Source of the DNA: Desulfobacterales bacterium
Lineage (GTDB): Bacteria > Desulfobacterota > Desulfobacteria > Desulfobacterales > JAQWFD01
NCBI GenBank assembly: GCA_028704555.1
Contig: JAQWFD010000004.1
Span: forward strand, 62,001 to 126,000
DNA: 64,000 bases
Direction: 5' to 3'
The position numbers and the translations under genes are program-made. The notes beneath the pieces are model-generated. The model was given only the letters and a program-made list of their open reading frames with translations, was not told where the DNA came from and made no database searches. Shown here in pieces: positions 48,859-56,922 of the stretch. How positions within the stretch are numbered: the stretch's first letter is position 1; the number at the start of each line of letters is the position of its first letter.

Positions 48859-49325
48859 GCCGGCACCTTTCTTTGTTGTCGACTCATTTCGCTTTCTAAA
48901 AGTCCCCTTAACAGGTACGCTGTTCAACCGATACCAGCACTGGAACGCGAATAAAACGTCCTGCACACCCCCGCGTTTTTTGCCCCGTCTCGAACATTAT
49001 GCCAGCGGTTACATTAATGAAGCACCCCCCTGACCGGTCTTGAAGGCAAACCTGAATCTGTCAGCGTCGGTAGAAATTCGCACAAAAAAAATAGCAATTA
49101 CAAGCGTTGAATCGCCTGTCCGGCGAGTCACGAAAGCGCACAATCCAGACATAGACCGTAGTTACGCAATGCGGCCGGAGAGAATGCATCAGCGCCTATA
49201 ATGCGAAGTTTTTTTACAAGGGCCCTTAAAGCCATTCGTTGCCCCATCCCTTATCAATCATCTGAAAAAAGGGGTCCCGAATACCATTCACCAAACGAAC
49301 CGTTCATTGTTTACATTTAACACAT
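48859..49325. other. gene-free region between the ACT and exported Cys-rich genes
   Basis: These 467 bases hold the ACT gene promoter region and short stems such as CGCC-TGTC-CGGCG near 49112. I see no gene, repeat copy or clear terminator. Confidence 0.35.
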
Positions 49326-49871
49326 TTAATAAACCGACTGCATCCAGCCACTGGATTTATCCAGCAGCATTTTATCAACCAGAGAGTTGTCTCTGGTTAA
49401 TATCTCGATTTCAAAGCACGTATCTTTCTCTAAAATCCTGCCCAGTGTCAAGTTCGGATTCCGGGTGGACGTCAGGTAATTTTCTAAAATCGTTTTTGCC
49501 TCTTTTTCTGTCAGTGGTTTCGAAATCATGAGATATTGAGGACCGTACTCCGGACACTGGCCCCAACCGCGACGCATCATGCGGCACTGTTTACCATATC
49601 CGCGTCCCATCATTTGGTCCCCACACCCGCGGGAGTTGATCCCCCCTCTCATTTTCATCCCCCTGCCCCTGCCCATACCCATACGCCAGTCACAGGATGG
49701 ACCGAAACAACAACCGCAATTAGGACAGTACTGCAGCCCTTTCTCAATATTATCCTGCGTTATTGTCGACGCCTCTTCCGGGGGTGGATTCACCTGGGCA
49801 GCCGTCAGGCCTGAAAACGCGGCGACACCGACTACCAGCATAAAACAAATTTCCAGAAATGTCTTTTTCAT
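49326..49871 (-). CDS. exported Cys/Met/Gly/Arg-rich protein, putative metal binder
   Basis: The ATG at 49869-49871 has AGGAG upstream and gives a signal peptide (MKKTFLEICFMLVVGVAAF...AAAQ), so the ~160-residue mature protein is periplasmic. Residues ~55-125 are rich in Cys, Met, Gly and Arg, with YCPNCGCCFGPSC and repeated MGRGRG/MMGRGYG segments. That is typical of soft-metal (Cu, Zn) binding or cofactor-rich proteins. The C-terminal ~60 residues (KPLTEKEAKTILENYLTSTRNPNLTLG) resemble a PepSY-like fold. I cannot name the family. Confidence 0.65.
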   Translation of the reverse strand: MKKTFLEICFMLVVGVAAFSGLTAAQVNPPPEEASTITQDNIEKGLQYCPNCGCCFGPSCDWRMGMGRGRGMKMRGGINSRGCGDQMMGRGYGKQCRMMRRGWGQCPEYGPQYLMISKPLTEKEAKTILENYLTSTRNPNLTLGRILEKDTCFEIEILTRDNSLVDKMLLDKSSGWMQSVY

Positions 49872-50113
49872 GGAATGCTCCTTTTTGTTTGATAGTGCCC
49901 GATCGAAAATTTTTAATTTTTCCAGATTCAAGTCGAACAGACATGCCAGCCGCTCAGCCCATCGCACCCGAAAAAATCAAAAATCCAAGACCCGGCACGG
50001 TGACGCCATATCCTACCGAAACGTTTGCAGAAATATCTTTAGAAGATTCTAATAAATGCAGAAACGCAAAGCAACGGGATTTTCAAATCCCCGGCCGTTT
50101 GAAAAAATTTCTG

Positions 50114-50265
50114 GGGCTTGATCATAACTGCGGCCACAATGTCACGGGGTCCGTCCCGCCCGTTGCCGGCTTCTCCAGCACGATCCGGGGGATGTCGTAC
50201 GCCGGCAACGGGCGGGACTCAGAGGCTACGCACGGCAAAATATGGCCGCAGTTATGATCAAACCC
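50114..50265 (+). mobile_element. MITE-like palindromic element, copy D (short form)
   Basis: The 152-bp element is in the same orientation as copy A. Terminal repeats have one mismatch. It is flanked by an exact 8-bp direct repeat AATTTCTG (50106-50113 and 50266-50273). It keeps the TTCTCCAGCACGATCC half of the inner hairpin and joins directly to GTCGTAC of the other arm. The flanks 49872-50105 hold nothing else. Confidence 0.9.
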
Positions 50266-50296
50266 AATTTCTGAAACCCGTTGGCAGATTTATGAA

Positions 50297-50566
50297 TCAG
50301 CCGACCGGCCTGCAAGTGTGATGCTCATACGTTGCACTTACGGATGGCACCATATACGAGGCTGCAGATCTTTTTACTGAAGGCTGATATCGCTTTCCGA
50401 AAACAGATCTCAACTGTCTGCCGTTCATCAACCAGGATGCCGCGAAAAAGGCAGCAACGCCTGTCAGATTGGCCCACGGCATATAATCGCTGTCACTGCC
50501 GGCAAGTAACAAACCAGTCACCCACACCAACCCGAATATGAAATGCTTTACGTACGTTCGTTTCAT
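50297..50566 (-). CDS. small membrane protein, 89 aa
   Basis: The ATG at 50564-50566 lies four bases after a perfect AGGAGG. An ATG directly upstream is too close to it. The protein has two hydrophobic segments (residues ~7-23, FIFGLVWVTGLLLAG, and ~33-46, NLTGVAAFFAASWLM), then a basic, cytoplasm-like tail. I do not recognise it. A TGTTTAT-type operator lies 44 bases upstream and a CI-like repressor is the next gene upstream on the same strand, so it may be controlled by that repressor. Confidence 0.55.
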   Translation of the reverse strand: MKRTYVKHFIFGLVWVTGLLLAGSDSDYMPWANLTGVAAFFAASWLMNGRQLRSVFGKRYQPSVKRSAASYMVPSVSATYEHHTCRPVG

Positions 50567-50609
50567 CATACCTCCTGGCATATCGCATCTGTTGAGTTAT
50601 ATATTTTTT

Positions 50610-50627
50610 TGTTTATATTAATAAACA
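50610..50627. promoter_or_regulatory. candidate repressor operator O1
   Basis: TGTTTAT-ATTA-ATAAACA: perfect 7-bp inverted half-sites with a 4-base spacer, upstream of the small membrane protein. A close match occurs upstream of the CI-like repressor gene at 51523-51540. Confidence 0.5.
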
Positions 50628-50675
50628 TTGCGGCAAAAAAAATACCACCTGAATTCGACGCCTTAAGCCCCAACC

Positions 50676-50806
50676 GGGCTCGATCATATTTTCATCCATC
50701 GTTCCGGAGTGTGGTCGAACAATATCGCCGTTAAGTGACTGTATAAGAAACGCGGAGGCTCTGCGGTCTGCAAGAAAATTTGCCAGGACTCACGGTAATT
50801 GCTGTT
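50676..50806 (+). mobile_element. diverged relative of the MITE-like family, copy H
   Basis: It starts GGGCTCGATCATATTTT and shares ATCGTTCCGGAG and GAGGCTCTGCGGTCT blocks with copy G. The right terminus and flanking duplication are not recognisable, so it is a degraded copy. It fills the gap between the repressor gene and operator O1. Confidence 0.45.
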
Positions 50807-50834
50807 TTTAACCGACAGGCTTCCCGTTCAGACA

Positions 50835-51488
50835 TTACGTCACCTCCCTGCAGATCCAGAGCACCTTTCCGATGATTCGAATACTGTCAATTTCCTTTAT
50901 GTCCAGATAAATCGGAGAATAATCCACATTATCACTGAGCAATACAAGTTTATGGGGCCGCTTTTCCAGCCGTTTGATCATGATAGTATCGTCCACACCC
51001 ACCGCGTATATGGCTCCGGCCAGGATATCTTTCTGATCCTGATCAATGAGAACCGTATCCCCGTCTTTCATTTCCGGTTCCATACTGTTTCCGGTAATAT
51101 CCATCATTACCATCCGGGAAGACGCGCCTTTCCGCTTCAGCCACTGATACTGAAACGAATAATATCCCTCAATTCCAGCCCCAACTTCAAACGATCCACC
51201 TCCGGCGCAAAGCCGGGCTTTCACCTTGGGGACAAAAATAAAATCATCATGGCAATCCTTCGCCGCATTTGTAAATGATGCCCCCAGGCCACTTTCAATC
51301 CAATCCGGATTCAATCCGTATTTCCGGAACAATTTCAGCACCCATTTATCCGGCACCGAATTTTTCTTTCTGGCCTGAGTGATGGCGGAACGGTTAACCC
51401 CCAGAACCGAGGCCAGTTCATTCTGAGAGCGTATACCGGTTGCATCAAATACACGTTGAATAAACAGGTCAAAAGTGGAACCTGACAT
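50835..51488 (-). CDS. CI-like repressor: HTH domain plus S24 (LexA-type) peptidase domain
   Basis: The 217-residue protein has an N-terminal phage-CI-type helix-turn-helix (SQNELASVLGVNRSAITQARKK, residues ~21-42). A linker follows, then a C-terminal S24 domain with catalytic Ser in ITGNSMEPEMKDGD and Lys in MIKRLEK. The putative self-cleavage site is in the CAGGG region (~residue 93). Such repressors are inactivated by RecA-stimulated self-cleavage on DNA damage. Its own upstream region carries a TGTTTAT-type site, suggesting autoregulation. No other phage genes are present, so it may be a prophage remnant or a domesticated regulator. Confidence 0.85.
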   Translation of the reverse strand: MSGSTFDLFIQRVFDATGIRSQNELASVLGVNRSAITQARKKNSVPDKWVLKLFRKYGLNPDWIESGLGASFTNAAKDCHDDFIFVPKVKARLCAGGGSFEVGAGIEGYYSFQYQWLKRKGASSRMVMMDITGNSMEPEMKDGDTVLIDQDQKDILAGAIYAVGVDDTIMIKRLEKRPHKLVLLSDNVDYSPIYLDIKEIDSIRIIGKVLWICREVT

Positions 51489-51818
51489 AAATTTTTCTCC
51501 ATCGCAGATATGGTTTTAATAATGTTTATGTTTATTAACAAGGTATGACATATTTTGCAACATCTGTTTTCATAAAAACCGAGTCCCAGGGGGATTGATT
51601 TGCCCAGACGAGTTCTCCAATTAGCGTGTGCGTTCAAAAAACGGCTTGAAGAAAGCGTTTACCAACCGAAACAGGCGATCCGTCGGGGTGACTGCCTGAG
51701 CACAACGAGTTTCATAGGGAGCGCGCCTGTATCCGGGGAAGTGAAGGTCAGCCCGAAGGGCGGTGTGGCGAGGATGATTTTTTTGGGTTCGTTTTCTTTT
51801 TCGTAAAAAAAGGACTGT
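51489..51818. other. region between repressor and histidine kinase genes
   Basis: Apart from the operator, the part from 51600 to 51800 contains a short minus-strand frame (~46 codons, with TPPFGLTF and ending RRIACFGW) that looks protein-like but has no ATG start with a ribosome-binding site. It may be a gene remnant. I do not call a gene. Confidence 0.35.
51523..51540. promoter_or_regulatory. candidate repressor operator O2
   Basis: TGTTTAT-GTTT-ATTAACA: 6 of 7 half-site positions are symmetric and it resembles O1. It is 35 bases upstream of the CI-like repressor start, overlapping where its promoter should be. Confidence 0.45.
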
Positions 51819-53309
51819 CTATCCACTTTCCGGCTTCTCTTTGAACGGCACTTCTACAAAAATTTCAGTTCCCCTGGCAGGCTCGGACATGATACGATAT
51901 TGCCCATCAAGCAGGCGGACTCTCTGCTCCATACTCCTCAGTCCCATCGGTTTTACGGATGCAGAAAATTCCATATACTCTTTGACCTTAAAACCATTGC
52001 CATCATCTTTAACACGCAGAATTATATTGGGATATGAGGCGACCAGTTTAATAATAACCCTGCTGGCATTCGCATGTTTCCAAACATTGTTCAACGCCTC
52101 CTGAACGATTCGATACAGATTGATTTCCGTGTCAAAATCCAGCGTCAGCCCATCCAGACCGGCTTGAATGACTTCCACTTCCAGTTGCGATTTTTCCTCA
52201 AAATCACCTGCGTATTGACATACCGCCTGGGCAAGCCCGAAGTTTTCCAGATATGGCGGGTGCAAATCATAAGATATATCCCTGACCGTCCTGATCGTAT
52301 TCTGAAGTGTTGCAGACAACTCTGAAACCCGTCGCTTAATATCCGAAGGGACCCGGGCCTGATGATCAAACAATGTTTCCAATCCGATTCGCAGTGTCGA
52401 AAGATCCTGGGCCACGCTGTCATGCAAATCTCTTGAAATTCTCTGGCCTTCCGCCTCCCTTGCCTTTAACAGCTGATGGGTCAGGCTTTGAATACGGCTC
52501 TCAGACCGTTTCCGTTCGGTTATATCCTGATATAATACCAGCCATCCCTTAAACGAATCCTCCTCAGCCAATACAATTGGCGAGACCACCACATCAAAAA
52601 CGACCTTCCCGGATTTTGATGACCGATAACGATTATTTTTTCGAACCTCATCATGGTCATAACCCATTTCAAACCGTACGGGCTCATACCTCAACATTTT
52701 TTCCCTGGCCTGCGTCGGAAAATTAAAATATTCAAAAATAGGCAGGGCATTGATTTCACTGATATCCGTTATGCCAAAAATTCCCATACCCGCTGAATTG
52801 GCATCCATCAGCCGCCCCTCAGAATCATAAAATTCAATGCCAATCGGAGACTGCGCAAAGATACTCCTGAATTTTTCCTCGCTCTCCTTTAAGGCTTTTT
52901 CTGATTTTTTCTGTTCCGTGATATCCCGGATCGACAAAATCGCACCCATGCGGCGTCCGTTCGTATCATATATCGGACTTGCCTTACCCCACAAATAACA
53001 CGGTGTTTCTCCCAGATGTGAAACCCACAGTTCTACAATCAGGCAGCCTTTTATTTTCTGAAACACCGTATACCGGCCGTCAACGGTTTGGTCTGGATTT
53101 AGGATCAGATCAATGGCCATCGGTGTTCTGCGGCCTTGAAAGGGAATGCTGTATTCATAGTTATTCTTTCCGAGCATTGCCTCCGCTTTGATTCCGGTCA
53201 TTTCTTCAATCGCCCGGCTCCAGACAATCACCCGGCCATTGATGTCAATTGCAAAGGTGGCATCCGGAAGAAAATCAATATTATTGAAAATTTGCTTTTG
53301 CGATTCCAT
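51819..53309 (-). CDS. PAS-domain histidine kinase, NarX/HisKA_3 type
   Basis: The ~496-residue sensor kinase has no predicted membrane segment. Two PAS domains (~residues 10-130 and ~145-270, the first with FAIDINGRVIVWSRAIEEMTG) are followed by a HisKA_3 dimerisation domain (ISRDLHDSVAQDLS, with the phospho-acceptor His). An HATPase_c domain has IVQEALNNVWKHANA and DDGNGF. It should phosphorylate a LuxR/NarL-type regulator, but none is adjacent, so it is an orphan here. I use the ATG at 53307-53309. The frame also has a TTG one codon earlier. Confidence 0.9.
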   Translation of the reverse strand: MESQKQIFNNIDFLPDATFAIDINGRVIVWSRAIEEMTGIKAEAMLGKNNYEYSIPFQGRRTPMAIDLILNPDQTVDGRYTVFQKIKGCLIVELWVSHLGETPCYLWGKASPIYDTNGRRMGAILSIRDITEQKKSEKALKESEEKFRSIFAQSPIGIEFYDSEGRLMDANSAGMGIFGITDISEINALPIFEYFNFPTQAREKMLRYEPVRFEMGYDHDEVRKNNRYRSSKSGKVVFDVVVSPIVLAEEDSFKGWLVLYQDITERKRSESRIQSLTHQLLKAREAEGQRISRDLHDSVAQDLSTLRIGLETLFDHQARVPSDIKRRVSELSATLQNTIRTVRDISYDLHPPYLENFGLAQAVCQYAGDFEEKSQLEVEVIQAGLDGLTLDFDTEINLYRIVQEALNNVWKHANASRVIIKLVASYPNIILRVKDDGNGFKVKEYMEFSASVKPMGLRSMEQRVRLLDGQYRIMSEPARGTEIFVEVPFKEKPESG

Positions 53310-53426
53310 CAATTCGGCCTGTATTTTTCCGGACTGAGTTTTTCTGAGGACGCCAACGGTTTGACTCAGCTTGTTTTTTTATCCGTTCTTCAACCATGGA
53401 TTCAAGATGGTCACTATATCTTTTGT

Positions 53427-53572
53427 GGGCTTAATCATAAACTACGGCCACAATGTCGCGGAGTCCGTCCCGCCCATTGCCGGCTTCTCCAGCCCGATCC
53501 GGGGGATGCCGGCAACGGGCGGGACTCCGAGGCTACACATAGAAAGATCTGGCCGCAGTTATGATCGAGACC
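53427..53572 (+). mobile_element. MITE-like palindromic element, copy E (short form)
   Basis: The 146-bp element is in A-like orientation, the most diverged of the six main copies. The left end reads GGGCTTAATCATAAACTACG and the right end terminates GATCGAGACC. It is nevertheless flanked by an exact 8-bp direct repeat TCTTTTGT (53419-53426 and 53573-53580). It lies 117 bases upstream of the histidine kinase gene. Confidence 0.85.
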
Positions 53573-53777
53573 TCTTTTGTATTGAACGAACTGATGGCTA
53601 ATATCAGCTGGCCAATATATTCTTTCCCGATTTTTTGTCAAATAGAACAGACATAATCATAAAACTGAATCAATTCCAAGCTTAAAACAACTAAGGCAGT
53701 AAAAAACAAACCGTGCTGCTTCGGTAACACACGGGAATAACAAATTTTCATGCAATGGCGGGAGGCTCGGAACAATC

Positions 53778-53978
53778 AAATCAGCGTCCTGCGCGGGCAG
53801 GACTGAGACGCGCTATCGCTGGAGGAACCCTTTGTTTAAAGCAACAGACGAGCGGCTTTTATCTTATTATATCCTCAGGGGAGGAACGCGACCTTCCCTC
53901 AAGCCCAGCGTGCCTTCAGTCTGTAACCTGCTGATAGAATCAATCTGAAAACAAAAATTCCTGTCCTGTTGGATTAAG
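53778..53978 (+). repeat. structured ~200-bp repeat, family 2, copy 2
   Basis: Partner of 35745-35940 in the same orientation. A weak promoter-like TTGTCA-17-CATAAA lies upstream at 53635-53663. The pairing halves (CGCTATCGCTGGAGGAA with TTCCCTCAAG...CAGCG, and CTGAG with CTTCAG) are kept despite sequence change. No protein frame spans it. The rest of 53581-54035 shows nothing else. Confidence 0.7.
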
Positions 53979-54035
53979 TAAAGATGATTGTCGGGAGGGG
54001 GGGGCTGGATGCGGATCAGTCCATGGCAGATATTT

Positions 54036-54080
54036 ATCAAAAAGAAAGGGTATTCCATCCGGATCTGATGGAATACCCTT
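54036..54080 (-). terminator. Rho-independent terminator of cspA
   Basis: A perfect 13-bp inverted repeat (AGGGTATTCCATC/GATGGAATACCCT, 7-base loop) is followed on the minus strand by TTCTTTTTGAT, 22 bases after the cspA stop. Confidence 0.88.
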
Positions 54081-54100
54081 AAAACTCAGAAATTGCAGGA

Positions 54101-54301
54101 CTAAACCACAGTTACATTTACTGCAGCAGGGCCTTTCTGGCCCTTTTCAATATCAAATGTAACCCGGTCGCCTTCATTGAGAGTCTTGAAACCGGTTGCA
54201 TTGATTCCTGAATGATGAACAAATACATCCGGACCATCTTCCTGTTCAATGAAGCCAAAGCCTTTGCTGCTGTTAAACCATTTTACAATTCCATTAGCCA
54301 T
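54101..54301 (-). CDS. cold-shock protein, CspA family
   Basis: The 66-residue single OB-fold nucleic-acid chaperone begins [20 protein letters not shown] (RNP1 KGFGFI) and contains VFVHHS (RNP2). The frame is open 19 codons upstream, but the ATG at 54299-54301 has AAGGAG and matches the family exactly. It has its own promoter and terminator, and a ~130-base leader typical of csp mRNAs. Confidence 0.95.
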   Translation of the reverse strand: MANGIVKWFNSSKGFGFIEQEDGPDVFVHHSGINATGFKTLNEGDRVTFDIEKGQKGPAAVNVTVV

Positions 54302-54840
54302 TGTGACACACTCCTTATTAAAAAAAAATTCGCAAGGTTCCAAACTGCAGGCTACCACTTTGGCAAATGGTTTTTTCCTTCAGTAACGAAACCAGCCCGC
54401 TCATCAAAAACGAGCCTTCTTTATTAGATTTGCCACAGGATATCATATCTTTCTCAAAGGTCAAGAAAATTATTCGTTTTTCTAAAATTTTTACTGACTC
54501 CATGGCTGGCAACCATTTTATCACTACAAATAACAAGCCGTTTTCCGTGATGTTTCACACGTCAAAGGCGAAGCAGCTCCGGTACAGCTGTTTATCCAAT
54601 ATAGGCGGTAACTTTTCAGTCACAATCAACCGCCTCCGGCAGATCTGACAGCACTTGCGCTTTGCGCCGCGGCGTCAAATCCCCTTTGACCTGAGCTTGT
54701 CATAAAGCATAGATCCGAAAATTTTACTTTTTTATCCCGACTGAGCATGACATGGTCAGCGACAAATTCCAAAAATCAGTATTTTCATCAGATGCCCGCC
54801 TTTATACATGTCTCTGAAATGATACGATACGATGGCACAC
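54302..54840. other. cspA leader and upstream region
   Basis: The first ~130 bases are the likely cspA 5' leader. The candidate promoter follows. The stretch 54480-54840 up to the YkgJ-type gene has no gene, repeat or terminator that I can support. Confidence 0.4.
54437..54464 (-). promoter_or_regulatory. candidate cspA promoter
   Basis: Minus-strand TTGACC (54459-54464), a 16-base spacer and TATCCT (54437-54442) put the start about 130 bases upstream of the cspA ATG. Confidence 0.4.
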
Positions 54841-55413
54841 TTAACGCACCGTCCGGAATGATTGAACCGGCATCCGTACCGATTCGGCAATTGTCAACCG
54901 TTCCGGCAAGCCGGAGGGCGAACCGCACTGTTCCAAAAACAGGGCATTGATCATGACAAGCAGCTGATTGAGATGTTCAAGATCAATCAGGTGTCCGGAC
55001 GGAAATGAGGATATCTCTTTGGCTTTGAAATTCAACGGGCAGTAATCCACTTTCGGTTCATCGTCCCGATTGAGAAGAATTGGAAAGCCATGGGTCCTGC
55101 AGATGATCGGCCTCGCCGGATAAAGCAGGCAGATGCTGTTCTCAAGAAGGGGGCAGCCCCCTCCCGGTGAAGACCTGCCCGCGTTGCTTCTGATATGATC
55201 GGCCAGATCCGGGGAAAGATGATTGCATGCAACGGATAACGCGGCCGCTTCGACCGGAAATATCGAAATATGTCGGCAGCAGCCGGCGCAGCCCTTTTTG
55301 CAGACCATCTCTTCGCTATAATCCTGCCGGATTTTCCGACACAGGTCATCTACCCTGCCTACCAGCTGATAATAATTCGCCAGCTCTTTCATTGGTCCTG
55401 ATCCCGTCCGCAT
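54841..55413 (-). CDS. YkgJ-family cysteine-cluster protein
   Basis: The 190-residue protein has the YkgJ cysteine pattern: CKKGCAGCCRH (~residue 38), CPLLENSICLLYPARPIICR (~87-106) and a later CPLNF. This family probably binds a metal or an Fe-S cluster, with unknown substrate. The first ATG (55413) and an ATG seven codons later (55392, after AGGACC) are both possible starts. No partner gene is evident. The nucleotide-sugar dehydrogenase upstream is 156 bp away. Confidence 0.8.
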   Translation of the reverse strand: MRTGSGPMKELANYYQLVGRVDDLCRKIRQDYSEEMVCKKGCAGCCRHISIFPVEAAALSVACNHLSPDLADHIRSNAGRSSPGGGCPLLENSICLLYPARPIICRTHGFPILLNRDDEPKVDYCPLNFKAKEISSFPSGHLIDLEHLNQLLVMINALFLEQCGSPSGLPERLTIAESVRMPVQSFRTVR

Positions 55414-55569
55414 CTTACCATCATCTCATCGGATACCCGTATGCTGACAAACGGTTAACGGCGGCAGCGGCCAGCAGCAAGCGAAAAACAAATGATGTAT
55501 TGCCCGCGCATATCCGCGCGGAAAATCCCTGCCGCTGAGCATCCGGGCAGAATCCCGAATTTTCAGCAC

Positions 55570-56880
55570 TCAAAGTCGCCAATACGCGATATGCCCTGTT
55601 TCCGACGGTTCAGCGCCGAACACCCCTTTCACATCAATGAGAATCGGAATACCATCGCTGCAAAGTCCTGCGATACGGGACATCCCCATATCCACATACA
55701 ATTTATGGCTTACGGCTACGATAACCGCATCCATCCCCCGGATATCAGTCATATCCCGCAGCTCAACTCCATAATACGCGTTTGCTTCCGTGCTGTCGGC
55801 ACATGGATCGTGGACGATCACGTCAATCCCATAATCTTTCAATTCCCTGATGATATCCACTACCCGCGTGTTTCGAAGATCCGGCACATTTTCCTTGAAC
55901 GTCAGGCCCAGCACGGCCACCCGGGCGCCCCTGACCTGTTTATTGGCGCTGATCAGCATTTTTACCGTTCGTTCAGCAATATACTTTCCCATCCCGTCGT
56001 TGATCCTTCGGCCGGCCAGAATCATCTCCGGATGATACCCGAGGGATTCGGCTTTAAACGTCAGATAGTAGGGATCGACCCCGATGCAGTGACCCCCTAC
56101 CAGTCCCGGCTGAAAGGGTAGAAAATTCCATTTGGTGCCGGCAGCTTTCAGAACTTCCAGCGTATCAATCTGCATCCGGTCAAATATCATGGCCAATTCA
56201 TTCATCAGGGCGATATTGATATCCCGCTGAGTATTTTCGATTACTTTTGCGGCCTCGGCCACCTTGATTGAAGAGGCCTCATGGATGCCGGCTGAAACAA
56301 CCGTTGCGTATACCTGAACCAGAAGCTGACGGGTCGCCTCATCCGAGCCGGATACGATCTTGACGATATTTTCAAGCCTATGGACTTTATCACCCGGATT
56401 GATCCGTTCGGGTGAATACCCGACGGTAAATTCCCTGCCGGAAACCAACCCCGATTCCCTTTCCAGAATGGGCACACACACCTCTTCCGTAACGCCGGGA
56501 TAAACGGTGGATTCATAAACCACACAGGACCCCGCCGCCAGATTCTTACCCACGGTACCCGAAGCACTGCGCACCGGTTCCAGATCCGGAATACGGTACT
56601 GATCAATGGGGGTAGGAACCGCCACAATAATCAACCGGCAAGTTGCAAGATCAGCTGCACTGCTGGTAAACATCACCGCCGAGCGGTTGAGCCGCTCAGA
56701 TGACACTTCCAGCGTCCGGTCACAACCGGATCGAAGCGCTTCAACACGTTCAGAATTTTTATCGAACCCGACAACTTCAAAATGATCTGACAGGCTGACG
56801 GCCAGAGGAAGCCCCACATACCCAAGGCCGACAACCGCAATTTTATCGTTTCGCTGACATAATGATTCAAAAGTAATCAT
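55570..56880 (-). CDS. UDP-sugar 6-dehydrogenase, UDP-N-acetyl-galactosamine/mannosamine type
   Basis: NAD-dependent oxidation of a UDP-N-acetylhexosamine to its uronic acid, for polysaccharide synthesis. The ~436-residue protein has the NAD-binding GLGYVGLPLAV, ESTVYPGVTEE, YSPERINPGD and KVIENTQRDINIALMNE. The catalytic Cys is in GGHCIGVDPYYL. The pattern fits the TviB/WbpA/WbpO group rather than UDP-glucose dehydrogenase. The ATG at 56878-56880 with GGAGAT upstream is preferred over one ten codons earlier. It stands alone with no glycosyltransferase genes. Confidence 0.88.
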   Translation of the reverse strand: MITFESLCQRNDKIAVVGLGYVGLPLAVSLSDHFEVVGFDKNSERVEALRSGCDRTLEVSSERLNRSAVMFTSSAADLATCRLIIVAVPTPIDQYRIPDLEPVRSASGTVGKNLAAGSCVVYESTVYPGVTEEVCVPILERESGLVSGREFTVGYSPERINPGDKVHRLENIVKIVSGSDEATRQLLVQVYATVVSAGIHEASSIKVAEAAKVIENTQRDINIALMNELAMIFDRMQIDTLEVLKAAGTKWNFLPFQPGLVGGHCIGVDPYYLTFKAESLGYHPEMILAGRRINDGMGKYIAERTVKMLISANKQVRGARVAVLGLTFKENVPDLRNTRVVDIIRELKDYGIDVIVHDPCADSTEANAYYGVELRDMTDIRGMDAVIVAVSHKLYVDMGMSRIAGLCSDGIPILIDVKGVFGAEPSETGHIAYWRL

Positions 56881-56922
56881 CAAATGATCTCCAAGGCAGG
56901 TTAACCCCATGAGAGAGTAAAA

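Noticed and set aside
51600..51806. Short frames on both strands after the repressor gene
   Set aside because: No start with a ribosome-binding site and no recognised family. At most a gene remnant.
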